Shown piece after piece: positions 52,438-61,684 of a DNA stretch of 64,000 nt. The stretch covers positions 29,422-93,421 of the forward strand of contig JAABSH010000009.1 of the NCBI GenBank assembly GCA_011390465.1, read 5' to 3'. The position numbers were made by a program, and so were the translations under genes. Position 1 is the stretch's first letter. Every line of letters begins with the position of its first letter. The notes under the pieces were generated by a model. It worked only from the letters and a program-made list of their open reading frames with translations. It was not told the DNA's origin and searched no databases. This DNA comes from Desulfobacteraceae bacterium (lineage in GTDB: Bacteria > Desulfobacterota > Desulfobacteria > Desulfobacterales > Desulfosalsimonadaceae).

Positions 52438-54534
52438 ATGATGGTATTTCAAAACGCCATGCAGAATAACGAAACAGGATACCCTATGGGAAAAAAAGAA
52501 TCTTTTTCATTTACGGACGCAGAAATCCAGCTAAATGACATTATTGATTTTTTGCCTGACGCAACGTTTGTTGTGGATAAAGACAATCGCCTGATTGCCT
52601 GGAACCGCGCAATGGCGGAAATGTCCGGCATTGCCGCCGCTGACATACTGGGCCGGAAAAAAAGTGACTGGCCGAAACCGTTTTACGGACATAAAAGACC
52701 GGTGCTGATTGACCTGGTCCGGGAACCGGATGAGGTGATCAAAAAAGTATATCCGGATTTTGTGCGATCACGGGATACTATCAGCGCGGAAATTTTTATT
52801 CCGGGATTAAAGGAAAGCGGCATTCATTTATGGGCCTTTGCCAAACCCCTTTATAACGCGGCCGGCGACTTCATCGGCGCCATTGAGTCCCTGCGGGATA
52901 TTTCCCGGCTGAAAAAAACCGATCACACGGTTCAGCGCCAGCAGCACGAGCTGGAAACCGTAAATCAGGAACTCCTGAGCGCAAACAAAAAGCTGAAGCT
53001 TTCCGAAGAAAAATTTTCCAAAGCATTTAATCTCGGCCCCGTTCTCATTACCATCAACAGGGTTTCGGACAGCAAATACGTGGCGGCCAGCAATTATTTT
53101 CTCGAAACCACGGGCTACTCCCGGGCGGAAGTGATCGGCCGCACCCCGTTTGAGCTTAACATCTGGAAAAACGATGCAGACAGAAAAAACCTGGTTAATG
53201 CCCTGGCGAAAAACGGGGCAGTGCATGAGGTGCCGCTGCTGTTTCAGTCCAGGGATAAAAAAGAATACATGATGCTCTATTCCGCGGAACTGGTCAGCAT
53301 TGACAATGCGCCGCACATTGTGAGCGTTGCCGTGGACATCACAGACCGCCGGAAAGCCGAAGAAGAGCGGGACCGGCTGAAAAATCAGCTTTATCAGGCC
53401 CAGCGGATGGAATCCATCGGCCGGCTGGCCGGGGGCGTGGCCCATGATTTCAACAATCTGCTGACCGCTATCATGGGCAATACCCAAATGCTCATGATGT
53501 CTGAAACCGATCCCAAAGTTCGCTCCCAGCTTGAGGTTGTTCTCAAGGCGGCTTCCAGTGCCGCGGACCTGACCCGCCAGCTCCTGGCATTTTCCAGAAA
53601 ACAGGTAATTGAACCCCGGCTGATGGATCTCAGCACCCATGTTCAGAAAATGATGAAAATGCTGGACCGCCTGATCGGCGAGGACATCCATCTTTCCACG
53701 CAGGTTAAAACCCGGGATGCCTATATCAAAGCGGACCCTGGCCAGGTGGAGCAGATTGTGGTCAACCTGGCCGTCAATGCCCGGGATGCAATGCCGGACG
53801 GCGGCGCAATTATTATTGAAATCTCCCAGGCCGCACTGGATAATGCTTACTGCCGTCGCCACCCCTATCTTTTGCCGGGACACTATGTGATGCTGGCCGT
53901 GAGCGACACCGGCACCGGGATCGAAGAAGCCGTGATAAAAGATATTTTTGACCCGTTTTTTACCACCAAACCCTCTGGCAAAGGCACCGGAATGGGGCTT
54001 TCCATGGTGTACGGCGCGGTAAAGCAAAACAGCGGCTGCATTAATGTCTATTCCGTGCCCGGCCAGGGAACATCGTTTAAAATCTATTTTCCAAAAGTTT
54101 CAACCGATGGCGCGCCCCTGCCTGCGGAAGACAAAACAGAAACCGCCACCGGCGGGTCTGAAACCATTCTGCTGGTGGAAGACAATAATATGGTGCGGGA
54201 TCTTACCGTGGAATCCCTTGAGAACCTGGGGTATCAAATTCTTGCGGCAGCCAGCGCGGAAGCGGCCCTTGATATGGCAAAAGCGCATAGGGGCAGGATT
54301 CATCTGCTGCTGACGGATGTAATTCTGCCGGGCATAAACGGCAGGACCCTGTCAGAGGAGGTGGCCGCCACCAGGCCGGATACGCCGGTGCTGTTTACCT
54401 CCGGCTACACCGGTGACCTGATTGATCATCACGGCATTCTTGATCCGGGCATTGCGTTTATTGAAAAACCCTATACCATTCTTGCCCTTTCCCGAAAAAT
54501 CCGCGAAACCCTTTTGGGTAGCGGGAAAGAATAA
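52438..54534 (+). CDS. PAS hybrid histidine kinase with receiver domain
   Basis: 698 residues, no signal peptide or TM helices, so cytosolic. Order: PAS 1 (~30-160; LPDATFVVDKDNRLIAWNRA), a coiled linker, PAS 2 (~195-310; ITINRVSDSKYVAASNYFLE), HisKA (QAQRMESIGRLAGGVAHDFN, phospho-His), HATPase (NLAVNARDAMPDGG, SDTGTGIEE, GKGTGMGLSM) and a receiver (TILLVEDNNMVRDLTVESLE, LLLTDVILPGING with phospho-Asp). It signals by intramolecular phosphorelay; no output regulator is adjacent. ATG 52486, with AGGAT upstream, is a possible later start (MGKKESFSFTD). Confidence 0.9.
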   Translation: MMVFQNAMQNNETGYPMGKKESFSFTDAEIQLNDIIDFLPDATFVVDKDNRLIAWNRAMAEMSGIAAADILGRKKSDWPKPFYGHKRPVLIDLVREPDEVIKKVYPDFVRSRDTISAEIFIPGLKESGIHLWAFAKPLYNAAGDFIGAIESLRDISRLKKTDHTVQRQQHELETVNQELLSANKKLKLSEEKFSKAFNLGPVLITINRVSDSKYVAASNYFLETTGYSRAEVIGRTPFELNIWKNDADRKNLVNALAKNGAVHEVPLLFQSRDKKEYMMLYSAELVSIDNAPHIVSVAVDITDRRKAEEERDRLKNQLYQAQRMESIGRLAGGVAHDFNNLLTAIMGNTQMLMMSETDPKVRSQLEVVLKAASSAADLTRQLLAFSRKQVIEPRLMDLSTHVQKMMKMLDRLIGEDIHLSTQVKTRDAYIKADPGQVEQIVVNLAVNARDAMPDGGAIIIEISQAALDNAYCRRHPYLLPGHYVMLAVSDTGTGIEEAVIKDIFDPFFTTKPSGKGTGMGLSMVYGAVKQNSGCINVYSVPGQGTSFKIYFPKVSTDGAPLPAEDKTETATGGSETILLVEDNNMVRDLTVESLENLGYQILAAASAEAALDMAKAHRGRIHLLLTDVILPGINGRTLSEEVAATRPDTPVLFTSGYTGDLIDHHGILDPGIAFIEKPYTILALSRKIRETLLGSGKE

Positions 54535-54541
54535 TTCAATT

Positions 54542-55465
54542 TTATTTGTGGAATCGATAAAAAGGATAAAGCAGCATATATGCGGCGTGATCCGCGGCTG
54601 CGCGAAGCCCGGAATGGCCCCAGAGCCGATCTGAAAAATGCCGGTGCACCAGGTAAATGGCATCGTCAAAATCCCAGAAAATAATGGTTTTATCCGATGG
54701 CTTCAGGGCCAGCAGGCTTTCCAGGTTGCGAAGGTTGGCCACATGGAGCAGAAGATAATCCGCTCCGGCGTCTTCAGCCGCCTGAAACAGGCGGGCCGTG
54801 AGCAGATCAAAATGCAGAAAAGTGGACGCAGACAGCCAGAAGATCTGGCCGGTGGGAACGCGGGGGTAGTTGCGGGAGATGTATTTTACCACTTCTTCTG
54901 AAATGGAACTGATCATGACATCGTCTGCCCTGCCGCCGGCGTTTAAATCCGCGATGATCGCGTCCGCCAGACGAAAATCCTCGGCATCATCCCCCTGGGA
55001 TTTGATTTCAATATTTATTTTTTCGCCTTCCAGAACGGCCATCACATCGTCATAGGCCGCGATCTCACCGTCCGTCAGGTCGAACAGATCCTCAAAATCC
55101 GTCTTACCCACGGCCCGCAGACTGCCGAACAATCTGAGCAAACGTTTGTCGTGAAAAACAACAATTTTGCCGTCTCTGGTATACTGAACATCAAATTCCA
55201 CAAACGCGTATCCGGGGTTGTCTGCCGCGGCTTCAAGGGCGGTCAGGGTGTTTTCCGTAAAATTCACGGAATCGCCCCTGTGGGCGCCGGCAGTGCAGCG
55301 ATACCCGGTGAATTGGTTGCCGTGCCGGCGGATTTCTTTTTGAAGGATCGCGCCCAGGCATTGGGTGGCCGGCGGCAGCGTGCATCCGGTGCCGGATAAT
55401 GCCAGCAGCAGAAGCAGTATATGACAGCACCCGGTAATGGGGTTTTTATTGAAAACGTTTTTCAT
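54542..55465 (-). CDS. Glycerophosphodiester phosphodiesterase, lipoprotein
   Basis: 307 residues. Lipoprotein signal ILLLLLALSGTGC. GDPD domain: GAHRGDSVNFTENTLTALEA (His and Glu), FVEFDVQYTRDGKIVVFHDK, and NIEIKSQGD. It cleaves glycerophosphodiesters to glycerol 3-phosphate and an alcohol in the periplasm or on the outer membrane. It converges with the histidine kinase gene with a 7-bp gap and no visible terminator. Confidence 0.9.
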   Translation of the reverse strand: MKNVFNKNPITGCCHILLLLLALSGTGCTLPPATQCLGAILQKEIRRHGNQFTGYRCTAGAHRGDSVNFTENTLTALEAAADNPGYAFVEFDVQYTRDGKIVVFHDKRLLRLFGSLRAVGKTDFEDLFDLTDGEIAAYDDVMAVLEGEKINIEIKSQGDDAEDFRLADAIIADLNAGGRADDVMISSISEEVVKYISRNYPRVPTGQIFWLSASTFLHFDLLTARLFQAAEDAGADYLLLHVANLRNLESLLALKPSDKTIIFWDFDDAIYLVHRHFSDRLWGHSGLRAAADHAAYMLLYPFYRFHK

Positions 55466-55508
55466 GCAAAAGGGAGTCGTGTGTCTGTGGGGGCGCCTGA
55501 ATTTAAGG

Positions 55509-55565
55509 CCTTACGGCATCACTGCAAGCCAGAATATCCAGACTTGCGCAACCGGAAAAACCAGA
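55509..55565. repeat. Decayed right half of the 141-bp element
   Basis: CCTTACGGCATCACTGCAAG followed by CCAGAATATCCAGACTTG and ACCAGAT matches the right half of the element at 42268-42408 (ACGCCTTACGGCGTCACTAC, CCAGAGTACCCGAGCTTG, ACCAGAT) with several substitutions. Confidence 0.55.
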
Positions 55566-55668
55566 TAAGACAATTTGACTGTCATTGCAGCACTTCAACG
55601 AATCTTGAAGCCTGGATCAAAGGATCATTTGTGATAATTGGCAGTGAAAGATATCTGGCGTAACAAAT

Positions 55669-55908
55669 TTATCCATTGTCAAATTCTCGGTCTACATGCT
55701 CCCAGGTTTGCTTTTTGAATGCTTTCAGATGGGAAAGGTCGATATCATGGCCTTCCAGGATGCCTTCAAGTTTAATAATTTTTTTTGTTTCAATCTTTTT
55801 TTTGTGCCGCATAAAATCAATAAAATCAGCAATCGCTTCTAAATCCTGCTCTGAAAAGCCCATCAGGTTATTATAGATTTCATGCTTGGTAATAGCCGCC
55901 TTGTTCAT
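55669..55908 (-). CDS. Small protein, possible solitary antitoxin
   Basis: 79 residues with GGAG well placed before the ATG. The sequence (IYNNLMGFSEQDLEAIADFI, DFMRHKKK) resembles the N-terminal helices of DUF2281/antitoxin-like proteins, and the acidic C terminus (HVDREFDNG) is antitoxin-like. No toxin gene is adjacent. It is more A+T-rich than its neighbours. The function is not recognised with certainty. Confidence 0.55.
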   Translation of the reverse strand: MNKAAITKHEIYNNLMGFSEQDLEAIADFIDFMRHKKKIETKKIIKLEGILEGHDIDLSHLKAFKKQTWEHVDREFDNG

Positions 55909-56143
55909 TTTTTACTCCATCCCGGGGATTCAAATATATCCCTGTTTTTAAAAATGATTTTCCGAATCATATAGAGTATAGCATGTTTATACTTTTCCTG
56001 TAATACCGGCATCAAAAAAAATCGCAAATTTTTATTTCATTCCCGGCAGGCACGGTGGCCTGGTTTTCGTATCCTTGTGCCGGGTTCGCAGCACCAGCCA
56101 CTGCGGCGACTAAGCTGACTTGACCGAAGCGGATATACAGATT

Positions 56144-58303
56144 TTATTCAAACGGCAGTTTTGCCTGATCCGGATCATTGCTGATTTTCTTGTATTTTCC
56201 GGTTTTCCAATTTTCCAGATCCGACACATACCATTTTGAAAACCGCCGGTCTGAGGGGCCGCCGGCCATATTGGTGTGGATCCGGTCCTCAGCCATATCG
56301 CTCACCAGCCGGAGGGACGGCGCAAAAGTGGTCTGGCGGCCGGCGCTTTCAAAAATCTGGCCCTGGTGCACGGTGGCCAGGCTGCCGGGAAGGGTAAGCG
56401 GCCCCCGGTCAAACCCCAGAAATTTCGGCAGTTTCCCGTCAAAAAGAATGTTTTTCATCACCACCTGCCGTACCTCGCCCCATTTTCTGGGTGTTGTTTG
56501 CAGGGCTTTTTCCGCTGCCTGTTGGTAAAGGGCTTCCCGGGTGTTGCCGCCAAACCACAGGGAATCCCCGGACAGCAGAATCCGGTCAAAATTAAGGTAA
56601 AAATCATTAAAAAGACCGGTGTGGGTTTCAATATGATCCACGGCCGCAGACCCAACGCCATGGTTGCCAAAAACATCCTGATACAGTTGTTTGTAAAACC
56701 GGTCAAAAAGATACGCAGCTTTGGAATCCGGGCTGTAAGAAAAATCCCAGTTTTTCAGCAGCCGCCCCTGCTCCGTATCCGGCAGCAGCGGGCCGAGAAC
56801 CGCCATAAACGCCTCGGCCTGGGTGGAATACACATCAAAATGCAGTTTGAACATGGTCTCGCAGGTAATGGCATTTTCATTTTCAAGGCGGCTGCTGATC
56901 CGATCGGAACGGTACGGTCCCATGCACACATTGATGGGATTCACCCGGCCCAGATGGTTGAGGTTCTGGTTGCAGGTCACCAGATACCCGCAATCCGGAT
57001 TGATGGCCCCGGGCAGATCAGCGGGGTCTTCAAATCCCTGCCAGTCGTTTTCCGGAATCCACCCGGGCAGGGGCACAAACCCGCTGACACCGGGCCGGCG
57101 CCTGGGCATGAGCCCGGTCATCTGATACCCGATATTGCCGTCCCGGTCCGCCAGCACAAAATTCCAGGAGGTTTCCACCTGGCTGAGAAAATCCATGCCC
57201 TGGCGGACGGTTTTGGCGTCCAGCACCTGCAGGATATTGTTGAATGTCACCGCGCCGGAACGTGCCGGGGCCCAGGCGGTACTCAGATAATACCCTTCCG
57301 TGTGGGGATCGCCATCGAGCACGCCGTGCACATTTTCATAAAACGTCACCGTAACCGGTGATTTTTTCTTTCGCCGAATCACCTCCTGCCGCCGGGTGAA
57401 ATCCTCCCATAGATCCGGCTCCCGAAAATATTTTCCGTCCCGGCACTGCTCGATCCAGGAATCCGTGGCATCCATAAACGTGTAAGTGGCGGTCCAGGCC
57501 AGATCCGGGGTCCGGCCCACCAGCAGCGCGGGCGCGCCGGGCATGGTGCCGCCCATGGCATAACGGCCCCCGATGTTAAGGGCCATTTCATACCAGACAT
57601 TGGGCAGGCGGTTGATTTCAAGATGGGGATCATTGGCAATCACCGGTTTTCCGGACGCGGTCTTTTTGCCGGATACGGCCCAGTTGTTGGACGCCATCAT
57701 CACCGGCGGCGCAATGTTCCACAATGACGGGGGATCCACCAGCCGTTCCTGCAAGCGTATTTTTTTCACCAGATCCATGTCAAGGCCGCCCAGAATGTCG
57801 GCAAACAGCTCCGCCAGGCGTGCTTCATCCACCCCGGCCTGGACCATTTCGATAAACAGCCGCTCCATTTCCCCCTGGGACTGGGCCAGGGTCAGGTACC
57901 CGACCATCCGGGAGATCAACAGGGAATCCGCCGGCTGCCAGGGTTCGGGCCGGTATCTGAACAGCCGGCATTCCCATGGTATTTTTTCCGCAAATCCCCG
58001 ATTAATGCCATCGCAATAGGCATCCAGAACCATTTTTGCCTCGGGCGTGAGAAGGGAAAGCTGGTCTTCCATGGCCCCGGACCAGTTCATGCGCCGGAAA
58101 AAGGTATCAATGGCCAGCATCTCATCGCTGCTGTCCAGAATTTCGCAGGCCCGGCCCTGCCCCAGAATCCGCATCAGGATAATCTGCATGCCCCGGTCCC
58201 GGGCATGGGCATACCCCATGAGCCCAAACGCACCAGCCTTGTCTTTTGCCGCCACATGACAGACTCCGCCTGCGTCCCGCCAGATATTATCGCTTTTACG
58301 CAT
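56144..58303 (-). CDS. Penicillin acylase family protein (Ntn hydrolase)
   Basis: 719 residues. Nucleophile region MMASNNWAVSGKKTASGKPV, with the Ser that becomes the N-terminal residue of the beta chain after self-cleavage (around residue 205), followed by IANDPHLEINRLPNVWYEM. The alpha chain precedes it and the long beta chain follows (PLPGWIPENDWQGF, NQNLNH, PYRSDRI). No signal peptide is seen, so it may be cytoplasmic, unlike secreted penicillin G acylases. Natural substrates of such enzymes include acyl-homoserine lactones, acylated amino acids and lipopeptides. Upstream lies a 4x21-bp tandem repeat. Confidence 0.88.
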   Translation of the reverse strand: MRKSDNIWRDAGGVCHVAAKDKAGAFGLMGYAHARDRGMQIILMRILGQGRACEILDSSDEMLAIDTFFRRMNWSGAMEDQLSLLTPEAKMVLDAYCDGINRGFAEKIPWECRLFRYRPEPWQPADSLLISRMVGYLTLAQSQGEMERLFIEMVQAGVDEARLAELFADILGGLDMDLVKKIRLQERLVDPPSLWNIAPPVMMASNNWAVSGKKTASGKPVIANDPHLEINRLPNVWYEMALNIGGRYAMGGTMPGAPALLVGRTPDLAWTATYTFMDATDSWIEQCRDGKYFREPDLWEDFTRRQEVIRRKKKSPVTVTFYENVHGVLDGDPHTEGYYLSTAWAPARSGAVTFNNILQVLDAKTVRQGMDFLSQVETSWNFVLADRDGNIGYQMTGLMPRRRPGVSGFVPLPGWIPENDWQGFEDPADLPGAINPDCGYLVTCNQNLNHLGRVNPINVCMGPYRSDRISSRLENENAITCETMFKLHFDVYSTQAEAFMAVLGPLLPDTEQGRLLKNWDFSYSPDSKAAYLFDRFYKQLYQDVFGNHGVGSAAVDHIETHTGLFNDFYLNFDRILLSGDSLWFGGNTREALYQQAAEKALQTTPRKWGEVRQVVMKNILFDGKLPKFLGFDRGPLTLPGSLATVHQGQIFESAGRQTTFAPSLRLVSDMAEDRIHTNMAGGPSDRRFSKWYVSDLENWKTGKYKKISNDPDQAKLPFE

Positions 58304-58339
58304 TTCCGTGCCTCCTTTTTAACTGTCTTTTCCCTTCTA

Positions 58340-58423
58340 AGCTTCGAGCTTTCACCTTTCAGCTTCGAGCTTTCACCTTTCAGCTTCGAGCTTTCACCTT
58401 TCAGCTTCGAGCTTTCACCTTTC
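58340..58423. repeat. Four perfect tandem copies of a 21-bp unit
   Basis: Unit AGCTTCGAGCTTTCACCTTT plus C, four perfect copies end to end (58340-58360, 58361-58381, 58382-58402, 58403-58423). The 21-mer is itself three related heptamers (AGCTTCG, AGCTTTC, ACCTTTC). It lies 37 bp upstream of the penicillin acylase start, so it could affect its promoter or transcript leader. Confidence 0.95.
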
Positions 58424-58837
58424 ACCAGGGAAATCATTCATAATAATTTGAAAAATATACAAAAAAAAGTGCCGGGTCAATATGATATTCGGAACAAAGG
58501 ACGCTCAGGGGTGCTCCGCCTGAGAACCCGGCCATGCTTTACAAAATGCTGGCATCCCGATACCGGATTCTGAGCATGCCCTTTATTTTTATTTTTGACA
58601 ATGGACAGCGCAAGGAAAGCATGTTCGGCGGGCTGGACAAACATGCGCTCATGATTCAGACGGGCCGGTATCTTTAAGAACGGCCTGAACGAATTTATGG
58701 CAAGCTGTTTCAGGATTTTGTTCCTGGTGGAAATATCTTTCGCGCCCTGAATCTGGCCGTATTGCATAGATTGGATGTTCGCGTGGTTGTTGCGGACAAC
58801 TGTGCCCTGCTTATAGAAACCTCAGCTGGTCTTTTGC
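58424..58837. other. Intergenic stretch without recognised gene
   Basis: Reading frames up to 96 codons exist on the minus strand (58477-58767) but show no recognisable family. The sequence may be the remains of an older gene. The right part is a MITE-2 target duplication (58828-58837). Confidence 0.4.
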
Positions 58838-58996
58838 CAGGGTAAATTTGTTCTACCCCCAAAGTCTATAACCATAGGTCTTTTGTCATATTGCAGGACG
58901 GCACGGTGGCCGCCCCTACGACGCGTGGAGACCTTGACCGGTTCGTAGGGCAGGCCACCGTGCCTGCCTTAAAAAGGGCAGAACAAATTTACCGTG
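58838..58996 (-). mobile_element. MITE-2 copy B, perfect 10-bp target duplication
   Basis: 159 bp, ends CAGGGTAAATTTGTTCT and AGAACAAATTTACCGTG. Identical GGTCTTTTGC at 58828-58837 and 58997-59006. Nearly identical to copy A (13614-13772), with the reverse orientation. It lies in the gap before the CBS-domain gene; the following 156 bp to the gene start contain no other recognised feature. Confidence 0.93.
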
Positions 58997-59152
58997 GGTC
59001 TTTTGCAAAACCCCTTGAAAACAAGAGCATCAAGATATACAATGACACAAACTGTTCGCCGATTTATCCAAAATAGACATACTCTCAAAGCACAGGATCG
59101 TTTAAAAGAAAACTGAGAACTTGAATAAACAATTTTTGAAAAGGAGCGGCAA

Positions 59153-59704
59153 ATGGAAACAATGAACGTCAATGAATTAATGGTCCCGGTGGATGAATTT
59201 CCGAGAATCTCCCATTCCGCCACTTTTATGGAGGCCGTCTCCGCGCTGGAAACAGCCCAGGAAAAATTTTTGTCCGGAGAATCGAAACAGAGAATTCTTC
59301 TGGTCGTCGACGACCAGAAAAAAGTGATCGGTAAAATTTCACCCATTGATCTTTTTGTGGGGCTTGAAACCAACTATGCCAAAGTTAATTCCGAAGAAAC
59401 CATCAAACGACATGGTTTGAAGTATATCTGGAAATCCATGCAGGAAGATTACCGCCTTTGGGAAAACCCCTTCAAGGACTTGTGCCGCAAGGCCGCCGAC
59501 GTTCGAATTCGGGATTTCTACAAAAGCCCTTCGGGCGGACAGATGGTAAAAGCCGATGACCCCCTTGCCAAATGTTTCCACCTTTTTGTGATGCATCGTC
59601 ACGACAGTTTGTTTGTCACACAGGGGGATGAGATCATCGGCCTGCTTCGGTTTTCAGATGTGTACCAAAGCGTTTCGGACAGCATGAAAGCCTGCGGCAT
59701 CTAA
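59153..59704 (+). CDS. CBS domain protein
   Basis: 183 residues with AAAGGAG upstream. Two CBS motifs: the first at ~1-70 (NELMVPVDEFPRISHSATFM, RILLVVDDQKKVIGKISPID), the second at ~120-180 (GQMVKADDPLAKCFHLFVMH, HDSLFVTQGDEIIGLLRFSD). Such pairs bind adenine nucleotides and sense energy status. It is followed by an intrinsic terminator, then an SLC13/RCK_C transporter gene. A regulatory role for the transporter is possible, but the terminator separates them. Confidence 0.85.
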   Translation: METMNVNELMVPVDEFPRISHSATFMEAVSALETAQEKFLSGESKQRILLVVDDQKKVIGKISPIDLFVGLETNYAKVNSEETIKRHGLKYIWKSMQEDYRLWENPFKDLCRKAADVRIRDFYKSPSGGQMVKADDPLAKCFHLFVMHRHDSLFVTQGDEIIGLLRFSDVYQSVSDSMKACGI

Positions 59705-59745
59705 GGCTTTATTCAAACCTGTCCCAAACGGGCATATTTTTTTCT

Positions 59746-59776
59746 GCCGGCGGCTCCTTGAGCTGCCGGCTTTTTT
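59746..59776 (+). terminator. Intrinsic terminator after the CBS gene
   Basis: GCCGGCGGCTC (59746-59756), loop CTT, GAGCTGCCGGC (59760-59770), one mismatch, followed by six T (59771-59776). Confidence 0.92.
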
Positions 59777-59803
59777 CGATCTCCCTATGGAGAGGCACAG
59801 AAC

Positions 59804-61636
59804 ATGACCCTGACCGTTGACCAGATAATGGTTTTTTCAATTCTTGCGGCTACCCTGGTATTGTTTGTCTGGGGCCGGTGGCGCTATGATATCGTGGCCA
59901 TGGCGGCCCTTTTGCTCATTTTTATTGCCGGCCTGGTGCCGGCGGATGCCGTATTTCTGGGATTCGGACATCCAGCCGTGATCACCGTGGCCGCCGTGCT
60001 GGTTATCAGCAGGGGAATGCTCAATGCCGGGGTGGTGGATTTCCTTTCCCAATATCTGACTGGCGTTGGCAACCGGGCCATGGCCCAGGTGTCGGCCATT
60101 ACCGGCATCGTCATCCTTTGTTCCGGGTTCATGAACAACGTGGGCGCCCTGGCCCTTCTGATGCCCGTGGCCATCTGGATGTCCCGCGAAAGCGGACGAT
60201 CCCCTTCTCTTCTGCTCATGCCCCTGGCGTTCGGGTCTCTGGTGGGCGGGCTGATCACCCTTATCGGCACTCCTCCCAACATTATCATTGCCCTGTTTCG
60301 GGAGGAAACCGGCAAACCCGCCTTTGGCATGTTTGATTTTACCCCGGTGGGCGCGGGCGTGGCCCTGGCCGGGCTCCTGTTTATTTCCCTGGTCGGCTGG
60401 CGCCTGACCCCCCGCCGGGAAAGCCAGAGCGACCCGGATGACCTTTTTGAAATTGAAAATTACATCACTGAAATCGTTATTCCGGAAAGCAGCAAATTTG
60501 TCGGCCAGACGCTTTTTCATCTGACATCCGCCATGGAAGAAGAAACCGACGCAAAAGTGGTGGGCATGGTTCGGGAGGAAAATGAAGCCACCATCGTCGG
60601 AATGATCCGGGGCGAGCACCTGATCGCGGCTCCTTCCTGGTATGAGGTTCTCGAAGCCGGGGACACCCTTATGGTGGAAGCCGCGTCCGATGATTTGAAA
60701 TCTCTGGTGGATGAAATGGGACTGGAACTGGCCGGCAGCGGTGAGAACATCCGAAAAACCCTGGATGCCGGCGATGTGCGACTGATGGAGGCGGTGGTCT
60801 CCGCGGAATCGCCTTTGCGACGCAAAACCGCTGCTGAACTTTATCTCCGGCGGATTTACGGGGTCAATCTTCTGGCCATTGCCCGCAGGGGCCGGCAACT
60901 CAAGCAAAGGATCAGCAAGACCCGGTTTATCATTGGCGACATTCTCCTGCTTCAGGGAACCGACAAAGCCCTCCAGTCAATGCTCAAGGATTTTAAATGC
61001 CTTCCCCTGGCGGAGCGGGGACTGCGCATCGGCCAGCCGCCCAAGGTTATCCTGGCGACGGGAATTTTCGGCGCAGCCATGCTGCTGTCCACCTTTGACG
61101 TTCTGCCGGTGCAAATTGCCTTTGTGGCCGCGGCCCTGATCATGATCCTGGTGAAACTGGTTCCGCTGGCAGATATCTATGAAAGCATTGACTGGCCCAT
61201 TATTATTCTGCTGGGGGCTCTGTTTCCCCTGGGCCATGCCCTGGAAAGCACGGGCGGGGCCATGCTGATTGCGGAAAAACTCCTGGCCCTTTCCGCCCAT
61301 CTCCCGCCCATGGGCACCCTGGCGGTGCTCCTGGTGGGAACCATGCTCCTTTCCAATGTGGTCAACAACGCGGCGGCCGCCGTTCTCATGGCGCCTATTG
61401 CCATTACCCTGGCCCAGGGCATGGCGGTTTCCGCGGACCCTTTGCTCATGGCCGTGGCCGTGGGCGCGTCCTGCGCCTTTCTGACGCCGGTGGGCCATCA
61501 GTCCAACGCCCTTGTCATGGCGCCGGGCGGATATTCTTTTGGGGATTACTGGCATCTGGGGCTGCCCCTTTCCGTATTGGTAACAGTGGTGGCCGTGCCC
61601 CTGATTATGTTTTTCTGGCCCATGGTGCCGGCATGA
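59804..61636 (+). CDS. SLC13/DASS family transporter with RCK_C domains
   Basis: 610 residues. Two membrane halves (about 1-215 and 415-610) surround two cytoplasmic TrkA-C-like (RCK_C) domains (about 215-395). Family motifs: TLIGTPPNIIIALF in the first half, and NVVNNAAAAVLMAPIAITLA and TPVGHQSNALVMAPGGY in the second. It transports anions such as sulfate, phosphate or dicarboxylates with Na+ or H+; in a sulfate reducer, sulfate or another sulfur anion would be attractive (inference). A GGAGAGG lies before the ATG. Confidence 0.9.
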   Translation: MTLTVDQIMVFSILAATLVLFVWGRWRYDIVAMAALLLIFIAGLVPADAVFLGFGHPAVITVAAVLVISRGMLNAGVVDFLSQYLTGVGNRAMAQVSAITGIVILCSGFMNNVGALALLMPVAIWMSRESGRSPSLLLMPLAFGSLVGGLITLIGTPPNIIIALFREETGKPAFGMFDFTPVGAGVALAGLLFISLVGWRLTPRRESQSDPDDLFEIENYITEIVIPESSKFVGQTLFHLTSAMEEETDAKVVGMVREENEATIVGMIRGEHLIAAPSWYEVLEAGDTLMVEAASDDLKSLVDEMGLELAGSGENIRKTLDAGDVRLMEAVVSAESPLRRKTAAELYLRRIYGVNLLAIARRGRQLKQRISKTRFIIGDILLLQGTDKALQSMLKDFKCLPLAERGLRIGQPPKVILATGIFGAAMLLSTFDVLPVQIAFVAAALIMILVKLVPLADIYESIDWPIIILLGALFPLGHALESTGGAMLIAEKLLALSAHLPPMGTLAVLLVGTMLLSNVVNNAAAAVLMAPIAITLAQGMAVSADPLLMAVAVGASCAFLTPVGHQSNALVMAPGGYSFGDYWHLGLPLSVLVTVVAVPLIMFFWPMVPA

Positions 61637-61684
61637 TCGGATGCCCGGGTGAAGGCTTCAGGAAAAACTGATCAACACGATTTT

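Noticed and set aside
55669..55908. Toxin-antitoxin pair
   Set aside because: Only the antitoxin-like small protein is present; no toxin frame was found on either side, so a pair is not claimed.
58340..58423. Possible CRISPR array
   Set aside because: The four 21-bp units are directly adjacent with no spacers, and are built from heptamers. It is a tandem repeat.
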